Shown in pieces: positions 29,205 through 38,087 of a DNA stretch of 64,000 nt; the first letter of the stretch is position 1, and each line of letters starts with the position of its first letter. Position numbers and translations under genes: made by a program. The DNA lies in the NCBI RefSeq assembly GCF_947491715.1, contig NZ_CANLKR010000003.1:124001-188000 (forward strand). Direction: 5' to 3'. The stretch is from an uncultured Shewanella sp. Lineage in GTDB: Bacteria > Pseudomonadota > Gammaproteobacteria > Enterobacterales > Shewanellaceae. The notes beneath the pieces were generated by a model. The model had not been told where the DNA came from, searched no databases, and saw nothing but the letters and a program-made list of their open reading frames with translations.

Positions 29205-31130
29205 TTGACCCGTCAACTTGCCAAGCAAAGTCTTGCCGTTTTTTCCAAAGCCGGCTTGCTTGCTCAACATATTCCAAATTATCGTGTGAGAGATGCTCAG
29301 TGCAAGATGACAGAAGCGGTAAGTGGAGCGTTAAAAGGGACTGAGCCTTTAGTGGTGGAGGCGGGAACCGGAATAGGAAAAACCTTTGCTTACTTAGTCC
29401 CTGCTTTGCTTAGTGGGCAGCAAGTGATCATTAGTACGGGAACAAAAAATTTGCAAGAGCAGCTTGTTTATCAAGATATTCCCGCTCTACTTTCCATACT
29501 GAAGTTAACCCCTAAAGTGGCTTTATTAAAAGGTCGCAGTAATTATCTCTGCCAACTAAAGTTATTTGAATTATTAAGGGATCCTCAGTTTATCCCCCCT
29601 GAGCACTTAGATGATATTTTGCGTATTCATCAATGGGCGGATAAAACGAGAGATGGTGATCTGGGTGGATTAACCGCGGTATCAGAGTTTTCACCGTCAT
29701 TGGATAAAGTGCGTAGCCAAAAGGAAGGTTGCAGTGGGCAAGATTGCCAGTATTTTGATGTGTGTTTTACGCGTAAGGCTCGTTTGCGTACGTTAGATGC
29801 CAACATTATTGTGGTTAATCATCATTTATTTTTTGCTGATAAGCTATTGCAAGAGGCCACGCTTAATACCTTATTGCCTAATGCGGACGCGGTTATTTTT
29901 GATGAGGCGCATCAGTTACCAGATATGACTTTCTCGTATTTAGGCCAACAATTATCAATGAGTTATTTGACTCGACTACTTAATTTGATTGCACATATAC
30001 AGCGTCAAAGTCTTGGAGATACCGCGCAGATAGCGCGTTTAGCGATGGCTTGCTCTGAAACGTTATCGGATTGGCAAAACTCAGTAAGAGAGCGTGGCGT
30101 TACTGATGGAAAGCACTTGATGTCAGATAAAGCGTTAGCTCAGTCTGCAGGCCGCTTATTAGACTCCCTTGGTGAGTTAGTTGCATTGCTCGCAAGACAT
30201 GAAGAACGCAGTTATGCTTTAGATAATCAAGCGAAAAAATTTACTGTATTCGAGGGTAAATTACGTTCATTTTTTGAATGTAATCATCCTCAATTATTGT
30301 ATCGTATTGATTGTTCAAAGCCTGATCTTCGCTTGATGATGACACCGAAGAACATTGCTGGAGAATGTCAAAAAATCTTTAACGGACAAACCCATTGGAT
30401 ATTGACTTCCGCGACCTTGCAGATGAATCAAACATTGGATGTGTTTTGTCAATCTTTAGGATTAGTTAACGCCCAACAGCTCTTATTAGAGAGTCCTTTT
30501 AATTATCAAAAACAAGCGATATTTTGCGTTCCACGCCATTTAGCCAATGTCAATAATGAAGGGCTTGCCGTCAAGCAGATGCGCGATATTTGCACTCAGG
30601 CTATTCAGGCAGCGAAAGGGCGCACGTTTATTTTATTGACTAGCCATCGAATGTTAGAAAAACTGGCACAAGCACTCTACCATTGTGTTGATTATCCTAT
30701 TTTGGTGCAAGGGCAAGATAGCAAACAAGGTTTACTGAAAAAGTTTAGACAACTAGGTAATGCTGTTTTACTAGGAACAGGGGCTTTTTGGGAAGGGGTT
30801 GATGTTAAAGGTAAACGATTAAGCTGTGTCATCATTGAGCGTTTGCCTTTTGTGTCTCCTGATGACAAGGTGTTTCGTACTCGATTACAATCGATGGGTG
30901 ATATCGCTCAAGATCCCTTCATGGATATTGCTTTGCCTAAAGCCATTATATCGTTAAATCAAGGTGTAGGTAGGCTTATTCGTGATGAAAAAGACAGTGG
31001 AGTATTGATATTGTGTGACAACCGCATTGTTAATCGAGATTATGGGCAGGCTTTTTTACATTCTTTACCGCCCATGACTCGTACGCGAGATTTAGATAAA
31101 GCACTTCAATTTTTATCAAAAATAAAATAG
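29205..31130 (+). CDS. yoaA: DinG-family ATP-dependent helicase (YoaA-like)
   Basis: XPD-like superfamily 2 iron-sulfur DNA helicase; YoaA works with the polymerase III chi subunit in replication-fork repair. About 641 residues with Walker A VEAGTGIGKTFAYLVP, the four Fe-S cysteines in NYLCQLK and the C-x5-C-x5-C set of GCSGQDCQYFDVCFTRKA, a DEAH box FDEAHQLPD, LTSATL, GAFWEGVDVKG and motif VI QGVGRLIRDEKD. No ATG fits. TTG 29205 has GAGAG 11 bases upstream and is preferred over TTG 29187. Divergent from the his operon. Confidence 0.92.
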   Translation: MTRQLAKQSLAVFSKAGLLAQHIPNYRVRDAQCKMTEAVSGALKGTEPLVVEAGTGIGKTFAYLVPALLSGQQVIISTGTKNLQEQLVYQDIPALLSILKLTPKVALLKGRSNYLCQLKLFELLRDPQFIPPEHLDDILRIHQWADKTRDGDLGGLTAVSEFSPSLDKVRSQKEGCSGQDCQYFDVCFTRKARLRTLDANIIVVNHHLFFADKLLQEATLNTLLPNADAVIFDEAHQLPDMTFSYLGQQLSMSYLTRLLNLIAHIQRQSLGDTAQIARLAMACSETLSDWQNSVRERGVTDGKHLMSDKALAQSAGRLLDSLGELVALLARHEERSYALDNQAKKFTVFEGKLRSFFECNHPQLLYRIDCSKPDLRLMMTPKNIAGECQKIFNGQTHWILTSATLQMNQTLDVFCQSLGLVNAQQLLLESPFNYQKQAIFCVPRHLANVNNEGLAVKQMRDICTQAIQAAKGRTFILLTSHRMLEKLAQALYHCVDYPILVQGQDSKQGLLKKFRQLGNAVLLGTGAFWEGVDVKGKRLSCVIIERLPFVSPDDKVFRTRLQSMGDIAQDPFMDIALPKAIISLNQGVGRLIRDEKDSGVLILCDNRIVNRDYGQAFLHSLPPMTRTRDLDKALQFLSKIK

Positions 31131-31144
31131 TGTGCTATTGAGTA

Positions 31145-32512
31145 TTATTCACAAAACAGTTGCTCCTCTCCTAGTAAGCAAGCTTCGATTTCTCGGCCTT
31201 CTACATCCCGAAAACTTAAGCGCCAATCATTTTTTTCGTCACTTTCCATGATGATAAAACCGTATTGATATAAGACTTTTGATTGCTTTATGGCCATGCT
31301 ATCTATTTGGATAGCTTTAGGGGTGCGAGAGATGAGCATACTTCCTCCATTACCAGCGATAACTTGGGTAGGGCGGTTTCCATCAAAGTTGAGTATTTCA
31401 GCTAGATGAATATGGCCACTAATAATTAAGTTAATGAATGTAGATAGAGAAGATGTTTTTACTGCAGTTTGTAATTCAGATGTTTGTTTAGTAAGGCGGG
31501 TGCCAGTATCACTGGCACCAAATCCCCAAAAGGGTCGATGACTTAATAGCCAGGCGGGTTTGTTATATTGGGGATTTAATGTGTCTAGTTGTTTTGAAAA
31601 AGCGGGTGCTAAAGATTTATGTTGTTTATCCTTGACACTAGCGCTGTCGATAATCCCTAATTGTAACGATGCCAAGTTAATAAACCAAGGAGGGGTGCTG
31701 AGCTGGCAGGTATCGGGTTCTGAACGCGGGGAGAGAAAGCGAAACCAGCCTATTCCTGCTTTATCACAACCCTCATGGTTACCGCGTAAAAATATAAAGG
31801 GAGCGGTTTGTAACATGGGTGCTGCGGGTGTAAACCAGTCTGCATCCCAGGTGGATTGATTATGGCCAAAGGGACTGCCACTGCATCCTGCGTTACCTTT
31901 TGGGCAAGCGACTTCGCGGTAAATATAATCACCTGTGTGAATAATGAGATCTGGATTGTATTGGGCTATGCGAGTGGCGATATGGGCAAAAGGCCAAATA
32001 CTGGTATTATTACAGGCTTGATAGTGTTGCTGCCCTCCAGAGAGTCGACACCCAGTATCACCGATCAATACAATACGCTTAGGTTGAGGGATTGCAGGCG
32101 TCAGTACAATATCTTTTAAGGTAATAATATTTGCGTTATCTGGAATATGGGCACTGCATACTCGTGTTGGAAAATCTGGGGTCGGTTTTGTACGAACTTG
32201 CATGCTTAATGTGAGGCCATCGACATTGACATGGGGGCAAGGATCTTGGCTTTGAGAATCTAATCGATTGTTTGACGCCGACAATAAGGCGTTAACTTTG
32301 GAGCTGACAGTTTCATTCGTATCGGTTTGTTCTACTTCAGTATTTGATTTTAGCGTGCCAATTTGTGTAGAGATGAGTGCGCGTACTTCTAATCCTTGCT
32401 CGGTATATTGTAGCCAAGCTGAGCTGGGAATAGGATCGGCAACAGCATGAAAGGAATAAAGGTTGAAATAAAGAAATAAAGTACCAATAGTGAGAAGGGA
32501 GAAGTTTCGCAT
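31145..32512 (-). CDS. Exported metallophosphatase
   Basis: A 455-residue periplasmic calcineurin-like phosphoesterase. It has a signal peptide (cleaved near HAVADP, residue 26), a linker region, and metal motifs from residue about 145: LIGDTGC, HTGDYIY, FLRGNHEGC, LLSHRPF and ISGHIHLAE. The C-terminal 40 residues form a small module (DWRLSFRDVEGREIEACLLG). The substrate is unknown. It ends 14 bases from the convergent yoaA. A deleted second copy lies just upstream. Confidence 0.88.
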   Translation of the reverse strand: MRNFSLLTIGTLFLYFNLYSFHAVADPIPSSAWLQYTEQGLEVRALISTQIGTLKSNTEVEQTDTNETVSSKVNALLSASNNRLDSQSQDPCPHVNVDGLTLSMQVRTKPTPDFPTRVCSAHIPDNANIITLKDIVLTPAIPQPKRIVLIGDTGCRLSGGQQHYQACNNTSIWPFAHIATRIAQYNPDLIIHTGDYIYREVACPKGNAGCSGSPFGHNQSTWDADWFTPAAPMLQTAPFIFLRGNHEGCDKAGIGWFRFLSPRSEPDTCQLSTPPWFINLASLQLGIIDSASVKDKQHKSLAPAFSKQLDTLNPQYNKPAWLLSHRPFWGFGASDTGTRLTKQTSELQTAVKTSSLSTFINLIISGHIHLAEILNFDGNRPTQVIAGNGGSMLISRTPKAIQIDSMAIKQSKVLYQYGFIIMESDEKNDWRLSFRDVEGREIEACLLGEEQLFCE

Positions 32513-32630
32513 AGTAAAGGTCCTTTTATCGTATCATATTGTACTGTTAGACTTATTTTCCTCATAATGATTGATGACAAGTGTCTTCAAGAGGCTTGGG
32601 TCTATCTAAGCTTAGTGCAACAAAATGAGT

Positions 32631-32834
32631 TCAACAAAATAAGCTTTTAGCAGTCAATGTACATTGCACCAGTTCATCGCCTACGAGATCCCTTAAACTG
32701 ACCATCCACTGATTATTTTTTAATTTATTCAACACAATCAAGCCATATTCTGGTGTATATTGCAGCCAGGCTGAAGCGTGTTGTTGTGTGGCGAACACGC
32801 TCAGAAAGGGACATAAGAAAATCAAAACGGTCAA
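32631..32834 (-). pseudogene. Internally deleted copy of the metallophosphatase
   Basis: A 67-codon frame joins the start and the end of the neighbouring phosphatase. ASAWLQYT matches SSAWLQYT near that protein's residue 31, then YGLIVLNKLKNNQWMVSLRD matches YGFIIMESDEKNDWRLSFRD in its last 40 residues, and the frame ends SLFC like QLFCE. The whole catalytic domain (about 380 residues) is missing. The start would be TTG with a hydrophobic signal-like segment. It is best read as a tandem duplicate reduced by internal deletion, though a small expressed protein is possible. Confidence 0.7.
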
Positions 32835-32911
32835 TAATTGAAAGCCTGTTTATTCCAGCTGGATAATGCATCATGAGCTATCACAGGTACATTTAAAAAA
32901 GGAGCGGATCT

Positions 32912-33133
32912 ATGCGCACATTTACCTTTAAGGTTAATTTTAGTTATCACGAGTTTATGCCTTTTTATCAAGGGAAAATTAACAATATTGAAGTGAGGGA
33001 TAGGGAGCAGCAAGTGATTTGGATTAATGGTCGACATTTCAGGCCTTTTTTGACATTAAATGGCGTTAACGGTCTGTTTAAACTCACATTAAGCCAACGA
33101 GGCGATATTATTTCCTTAAATAAATTAGAGTAA
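32912..33133 (+). CDS. DUF2835 family protein
   Basis: A 73-residue protein with the DUF2835 pattern: an N-terminal FSYHEFMPFYQGKINNIEV, then GRHFRPFLTLNGVNGLFKL and a closing ISLNKLE. The function of the family is unknown; it is found almost only in gammaproteobacteria. An AAGGAG-type site precedes ATG 32912. Confidence 0.88.
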   Translation: MRTFTFKVNFSYHEFMPFYQGKINNIEVRDREQQVIWINGRHFRPFLTLNGVNGLFKLTLSQRGDIISLNKLE

Positions 33134-33445
33134 TTACTCCAAACGGTTGATTCATTTTTTGTACGAATAAGTCGCTATTCGTTTATCTGTTTAACTGTAT
33201 GTTATTTATGCATTTGTTGTTTTTTTTATTTTTTCTTTGTTTGTTCATTTTTACATCATTTAAATGTTAGATATATATTTCATCGCTTCAATAAGTCTTC
33301 CCTCATATTTCTTTTCATCGATTTTTCAAATTCTTATCTTGCCCATTGGGTGAAAATATTGTAACAATTGCGTTACCTGCTGGATAATAATATGTTTAAA
33401 AACTCTTAATAACAAATAAGCAGCAGGTTATGGAGAGAAGTCATC
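33134..33445. other. Intergenic region upstream of the DUF1302 gene
   Basis: A 312-base AT-rich stretch, probably the promoter region of the DUF1302-DUF1329-YCF48-MMPL cluster. A GGAGAG ribosome site lies just before 33446. I could not assign hexamers or an operator. Confidence 0.4.
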
Positions 33446-35506
33446 ATGCAAGAAAGTAGAAGGATTTTTAATCGCTCTGTACTCGCGATCACTGTGATAT
33501 CAGCTATAGGAATGTCACTACCTGCTAGCGCCATTTCTTTTAATTGGGGAGAGGTTGATGGAACCTTTGATTCCACATTTTCAGCAGGCGCCAGTTGGCG
33601 CACACAAGAACGTAATTGGAATGATCAAATTGGTAAGGTGAATCACCCTCGTTTTGATTGGACGGGTTATTCGGCGTTCACGGGGAACACCATTTATACG
33701 CCAGCCCAGATTTGGTCTCAACCTGGTTCTTTTTCCAGTAATGGCGATTTAAGTAATTTACTTTACTCTCAAGGTGATACTACCTCAGAAATGGTTAAAG
33801 GTTTGCATGAGTTGTCATTGAATTATGATAATTATGGTTTGTTTGTTCGTGGAATGTACTTTTACGACAGAGTGCTGGTGGAAAGTGATTTTGAATTTAC
33901 CGATCCCTTAACGGGTAAATCCTATGATGCCTGCGCTGACAGTAAGGCATCTGAAGTGCAATGTAAGGATATTCGTTTATTAGATGCTTTTGTTTACGCG
34001 AACTTTGATTTAAATCAAGGACAGAATCCACTGGCTATTCGTGTCGGTCAGCAGGTGGTGTCTTGGGGGGAGAGTACGTTAATTGCCCATGGGATAGGCG
34101 TCATTAATCCAGTCGATTTAAATATTCTCAATGCCCCGGGAGCTGAATTAAAAGAAGCTTATCGCCCCCAAGGCATGGTGTGGGGATCCCTCGGGATCAC
34201 CAATGAATTATCGGTAGAAGCTTTTTATCAATATGATTGGCAAGAGGTGTGGGTCCCGACATCAGGTTCCTTCTTTTCCACCAACGATTTTGCCGGATTC
34301 GGCGGCTACCACCAAAATGCTCAGCTTGGCTTTAATGCGAATCCAGATATGAACATTGATTTTTTACTATCTGAATACAATGACTTTTTGGCGCTTATGG
34401 CTTCAGGTAGTTTAACCCCTGAGCAATTAGTGCAATATGCATTGGCTTATCCCACCAAAGCCACCTTAGTGAAAGATAGCCAGTCTGCGAGTAATGATGG
34501 TCAGTGGGGGGTCAAGTTGGGTTATTATGCGCCAGAATTAGGGGAAACGGAATTTGGCTTATATTACATGAATTATCACAGTCGTCGCCCATTAATCAGT
34601 GGAACCACGGCCAATTTCACCGCCGAAGCGGTGGTCAAAGATCTGGCTTATTTAGGGGGTTTAGCCCTTGATGGCACGACTATGGGACGCAGCGATTTAT
34701 TAAATTTAGAGACGTTTTCAAAGGCACAAATTGTTTACCCTGAGGATATTCAACTCATTGGTTTGAGTTTTAATACATTAGTGGGTGATACATCGGTTGC
34801 TGGTGAAATCGCTCATCGTTTGGATGAGCCGTTACAAATCGATGATGTGGAGTTGTTGTTTGCGGCGATGCCACAGCAACTTGCCAATGTGGATCCTTCA
34901 CTGCCTTATTATCGAGCCGATCTTGATGGGGTATCTCAAATGGAGGTGGTTGAACCTGGCGAAACGGCGAATGGCTACATTCGTACCGATACCACTCAAG
35001 CACAAATGACTTTTACTCATGTTTTCGGCCCTGCTTTAGGTAATGATGGCGTCACGGCGTTAGCAGAAGTGGGCGGCATTTGGATCCATGATATGCCAGG
35101 GTTTAATGAGCTGCGCCTCAATGGACCTGGTACGGCGAATTCTGGCGGTAATCCTGATATGCCCGGGATTATTAGAGTGTTGCATGACGGTCCTGAAACC
35201 AATCCTTTTCCCACTGACTTTGCTTGGGGTTATCGTGTTTTATTTAAGACCGACTATAACAATATTTTTGCCGGTGTGAATATGTCACCGCGCATTATTT
35301 TCTCTCATGATGTAGAAGGCATCACGCCGGATCCACTTTATTTGTTTACTGAAGATAAAAAGTCTATAGGGCTCGGAATCGGGTTTGACTACCAAAGTAG
35401 TTGGGCTGCTGATTTATCTTATAACACGTATTTTGACGGCGTTGGTACGACAAATACGCTAGAAGATAGGGATTATATTTCATTTAACATTAAATATTCC
35501 ATATAA
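33446..35506 (+). CDS. DUF1302 outer-membrane protein
   Basis: A 686-residue outer-membrane beta-barrel-like protein. The signal peptide (about 1-29, ending LPASA) is followed by the DUF1302 opening FNWGEVDGTFDSTFSAGASW. The body is rich in alternating aromatic and polar residues and ends in an aromatic-flanked strand (SFNIKYSI), as barrels do. In Pseudomonas and Shewanella this family occurs with DUF1329 and MMPL genes and has been linked to handling of hydrophobic compounds. Here it leads such a cluster. Confidence 0.85.
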   Translation: MQESRRIFNRSVLAITVISAIGMSLPASAISFNWGEVDGTFDSTFSAGASWRTQERNWNDQIGKVNHPRFDWTGYSAFTGNTIYTPAQIWSQPGSFSSNGDLSNLLYSQGDTTSEMVKGLHELSLNYDNYGLFVRGMYFYDRVLVESDFEFTDPLTGKSYDACADSKASEVQCKDIRLLDAFVYANFDLNQGQNPLAIRVGQQVVSWGESTLIAHGIGVINPVDLNILNAPGAELKEAYRPQGMVWGSLGITNELSVEAFYQYDWQEVWVPTSGSFFSTNDFAGFGGYHQNAQLGFNANPDMNIDFLLSEYNDFLALMASGSLTPEQLVQYALAYPTKATLVKDSQSASNDGQWGVKLGYYAPELGETEFGLYYMNYHSRRPLISGTTANFTAEAVVKDLAYLGGLALDGTTMGRSDLLNLETFSKAQIVYPEDIQLIGLSFNTLVGDTSVAGEIAHRLDEPLQIDDVELLFAAMPQQLANVDPSLPYYRADLDGVSQMEVVEPGETANGYIRTDTTQAQMTFTHVFGPALGNDGVTALAEVGGIWIHDMPGFNELRLNGPGTANSGGNPDMPGIIRVLHDGPETNPFPTDFAWGYRVLFKTDYNNIFAGVNMSPRIIFSHDVEGITPDPLYLFTEDKKSIGLGIGFDYQSSWAADLSYNTYFDGVGTTNTLEDRDYISFNIKYSI

Positions 35507-35577
35507 ACACTTGAAAGTTAGCAGGTATCACTCAGGGCATTTAATCATGTGCTGGGTGTAAAAATAAGGACATCAGT

Positions 35578-36942
35578 ATGAAAAAGCTAGGTTTACTATC
35601 GACAGCATTGCTTCTTGCACTGTCGGGACAAAGTGTACAAGCAAAAGTCAATGAAGTTGAAGCGGCTAAGCTTAATAAGAGTTTGACTCCTTTAGGAGCA
35701 GAAAAAGCGGGCAATAAAGATGGCAGCATTCCGGCTTGGAATGGGGGGATCACAGAGCCTGTTAAAGGGTATGAAACGGGGATGCATCATTTAGATCCCT
35801 TTTCTAATGATAAAATAAAATTGACTATTACCAATAAAAACAAAGCGCAATATGCCGAATTTCTCACACCAGGGCAATTGCAATTATTTTCTTTGTATCC
35901 TGATACATTTAAAATGAATATCTACCAAACTCGCCGTAGTGCGTCTTTTCCTAGCTTTGTTTATGAAGCCACTAAGGCCAATGCGACCCGCGCTGAGTTG
36001 GTTGATGGAGGTAATGGCATTGCCGGTGCTGCCATTGGGATCCCTTTTCCTATTCCTCAAAATGGGTTAGAAGTGATTTGGAATCACGTACTTCGTTTTC
36101 GTGGTGTGGATTTAAAAAGCTCTCGTAGTCAAGCGGCGCCGACTTCTGGTGGAAGTTACACACTGGTGGAAACCACTGAAGAGTTACGCTCTGAATATTC
36201 TCGCCCAGAGATGAGTATCGATAAATTATCAAATGAGAATACCTTATTTTATTTTAAACAGGTCGTGACACAACCTGCGCGTTTAGCGGGGACGGCCTTG
36301 TTGGTGAAAGAAACCATGGATCAAGAGAAACTGCCTAGGCAGGCTTGGACGTATAACACAGGACAGCGCCGAGTTCGTAAAGCGCCAAATGTGGCATTTG
36401 ATACGCCAGGTACAGTGTCTGATGGGCTGAGAACCACAGATGATTTTGACATGTTTAATGGCTCACCCGATCGTTACCAATGGGAGCTCGTTGGCAAGCA
36501 AGAGCTCTATATTCCTTATAATGATTATAAATTGCATTCAGATAAACTTGAGTACGATCAAATATTGCAACCAGGCCATATTAATCCCGAGTTTGTTCGC
36601 TATGAAAAGCATCGTGTTTGGGTGGTCAAAGCCAGATTAAAAGACGGAATGCGTCATATTTATAAGACCCGTGTCTTTTATATTGATGAAGATTCTTGGC
36701 AAATTGCGGCGGCGGATCTTTATGATAACCGCGATGAACTTTACCGCGTTGCGATGGCCCATGGTTTAAATTATTACGAAGTGCCGACTCAGTGGAGCAC
36801 ATTGGAAGTGTTTCATGATTTACAGTCGCGTCGATACATTGCCATGGGATTGGATAATGAAGGGCGCATGTATGATTTTGGTGCTCGCTTGAGTGAAGCA
36901 AACTTTACCCCCGCTGCCTTAAGAAGAACAGGTATACGTTAA
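35578..36942 (+). CDS. DUF1329 periplasmic/outer-membrane protein
   Basis: A 454-residue exported protein with a signal peptide (MKKLGLLSTALLLALSGQSV then QA/K). DUF1329 features include LNKSLTPLGAEKAGNKDGSI-type and PAWNGGIT segments near residue 45, QRRVRKAPNVAFDTPG, and EDSWQIAAADLYDNRDELYR. The fold is thought to be LolA/LolB-like, suggesting a lipid or hydrophobic-ligand carrier working with the DUF1302 barrel and the MMPL pump. It starts 71 bases after DUF1302, with an AAGGA-type site. Confidence 0.88.
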   Translation: MKKLGLLSTALLLALSGQSVQAKVNEVEAAKLNKSLTPLGAEKAGNKDGSIPAWNGGITEPVKGYETGMHHLDPFSNDKIKLTITNKNKAQYAEFLTPGQLQLFSLYPDTFKMNIYQTRRSASFPSFVYEATKANATRAELVDGGNGIAGAAIGIPFPIPQNGLEVIWNHVLRFRGVDLKSSRSQAAPTSGGSYTLVETTEELRSEYSRPEMSIDKLSNENTLFYFKQVVTQPARLAGTALLVKETMDQEKLPRQAWTYNTGQRRVRKAPNVAFDTPGTVSDGLRTTDDFDMFNGSPDRYQWELVGKQELYIPYNDYKLHSDKLEYDQILQPGHINPEFVRYEKHRVWVVKARLKDGMRHIYKTRVFYIDEDSWQIAAADLYDNRDELYRVAMAHGLNYYEVPTQWSTLEVFHDLQSRRYIAMGLDNEGRMYDFGARLSEANFTPAALRRTGIR

Positions 36943-36947
36943 TCGGT

Positions 36948-36973
36948 TTGGCATTTGCTTAAGCAAATGCCAA
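36948..36973. terminator. 26-base perfect palindrome after the DUF1329 gene
   Basis: TTGGCATTTGCTT is followed directly by its own reverse complement, giving an uninterrupted palindrome 5 bases past the DUF1329 stop. With no T-run it may be an RNA stability hairpin that keeps upstream message levels high, or a protein-binding site. Confidence 0.6.
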
Positions 36974-37031
36974 TGTTAATGGCTTATTGGTGTTTGAAAT
37001 AAACCATGATGATTTTTAAAAGGAAGTTTGT

Positions 37032-38069
37032 ATGAGGTTTAGCATACTTCAGTCTCGTTTATGTGTGTTTGCTTGTTTATTGAGTATTCATTTTCCGCTT
37101 TTGGCTGACAATCACCCACAACATCCACTGTTACGCGATGCTATATTGCCTTTGGCAAGCCAAGCTTTAGTGCTCGATCTTGTTTCAAAGCAAGAAACAG
37201 CTTTGGCGGTGGGTGAACGAGGCCATATTTTTATTTATGATGAGCAGTGGCAGCAGGTGGTGACGCCCACAAAAGCACTATTGACGAAAGCGTTTTTACT
37301 TTCGCCGTCTCTTGGTTGGGCTGTCGGTCATGATGCCACTATTTTACAGACACAAGATGGCGGTTTGACTTGGCAACAACAGATGCAGTCTTCGCGTATT
37401 GAAAAACCTTTTTTAGATGTGTTGTTTTTTGATGCATTACACGGTGTTGCGGTAGGGGCCTATGGATTATTTTATCGTACCCAAAATGGCGGACGCAGTT
37501 GGGAAAGTGAATACCATCAAGAATTGCTCCATGAAGATGACATCCTTTATTTAAAAGAGCTTAAGCTGGAGGATATGACCTTATATTTGTCTGAACGCAG
37601 TACCTTGCTGCCTCATTTTAATCGCATAATTACATTATCTAATGGCCACTTGCTTATGGTGGGGGAGCTTGGTTTGGTGGCAACATCGGCGGATTTAGGA
37701 CGGCATTGGACGAAACATGATCTCCACTATGAAGGCTCATTTTTTAATGCCATTGCAACAGATAATACTGTTTATGTGATGGGATTACGAGGGCATGTCT
37801 TTCAGTCATCTGATTTATCCGTTTGGACAAGGGTGGACTTGCCCTTAACGGCAACGATAAATGGTGTTATGCCATTAGGTGAGGAGAAAGGTATTCGTAT
37901 TGTGGGCAATGGGGGAGTGATCATCGATGTGAATGAAAAGGGAGTGAGTCAGCTAATACAGCAGCGCCAAGGTGAAAGTCTTGTTGCAATTACACAATTG
38001 GCCAATGGAGAGATTTGGATTGCAGGAAGTAAGGGGCTTTCGCGTTTCAATAAAAATGACTCACTATAA
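37032..38069 (+). CDS. YCF48/BNR-repeat exported protein
   Basis: A 345-residue protein with a signal peptide (about 1-25, ending PLLADN) and seven-bladed propeller repeats. The repeats are visible as GWAVGHDATILQTQDGGLTW, HGVAVGAYGLFYRTQNGGRSW and later GNGGVIIDVNEKG. In plants the namesake helps photosystem II assembly. In marine proteobacteria this type sits next to MMPL pumps and may serve as a periplasmic adaptor. It precedes the MMPL gene by 18 bases. Confidence 0.85.
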   Translation: MRFSILQSRLCVFACLLSIHFPLLADNHPQHPLLRDAILPLASQALVLDLVSKQETALAVGERGHIFIYDEQWQQVVTPTKALLTKAFLLSPSLGWAVGHDATILQTQDGGLTWQQQMQSSRIEKPFLDVLFFDALHGVAVGAYGLFYRTQNGGRSWESEYHQELLHEDDILYLKELKLEDMTLYLSERSTLLPHFNRIITLSNGHLLMVGELGLVATSADLGRHWTKHDLHYEGSFFNAIATDNTVYVMGLRGHVFQSSDLSVWTRVDLPLTATINGVMPLGEEKGIRIVGNGGVIIDVNEKGVSQLIQQRQGESLVAITQLANGEIWIAGSKGLSRFNKNDSL

Positions 38070-38087
38070 TAAGAATAGGGTTGAAAG

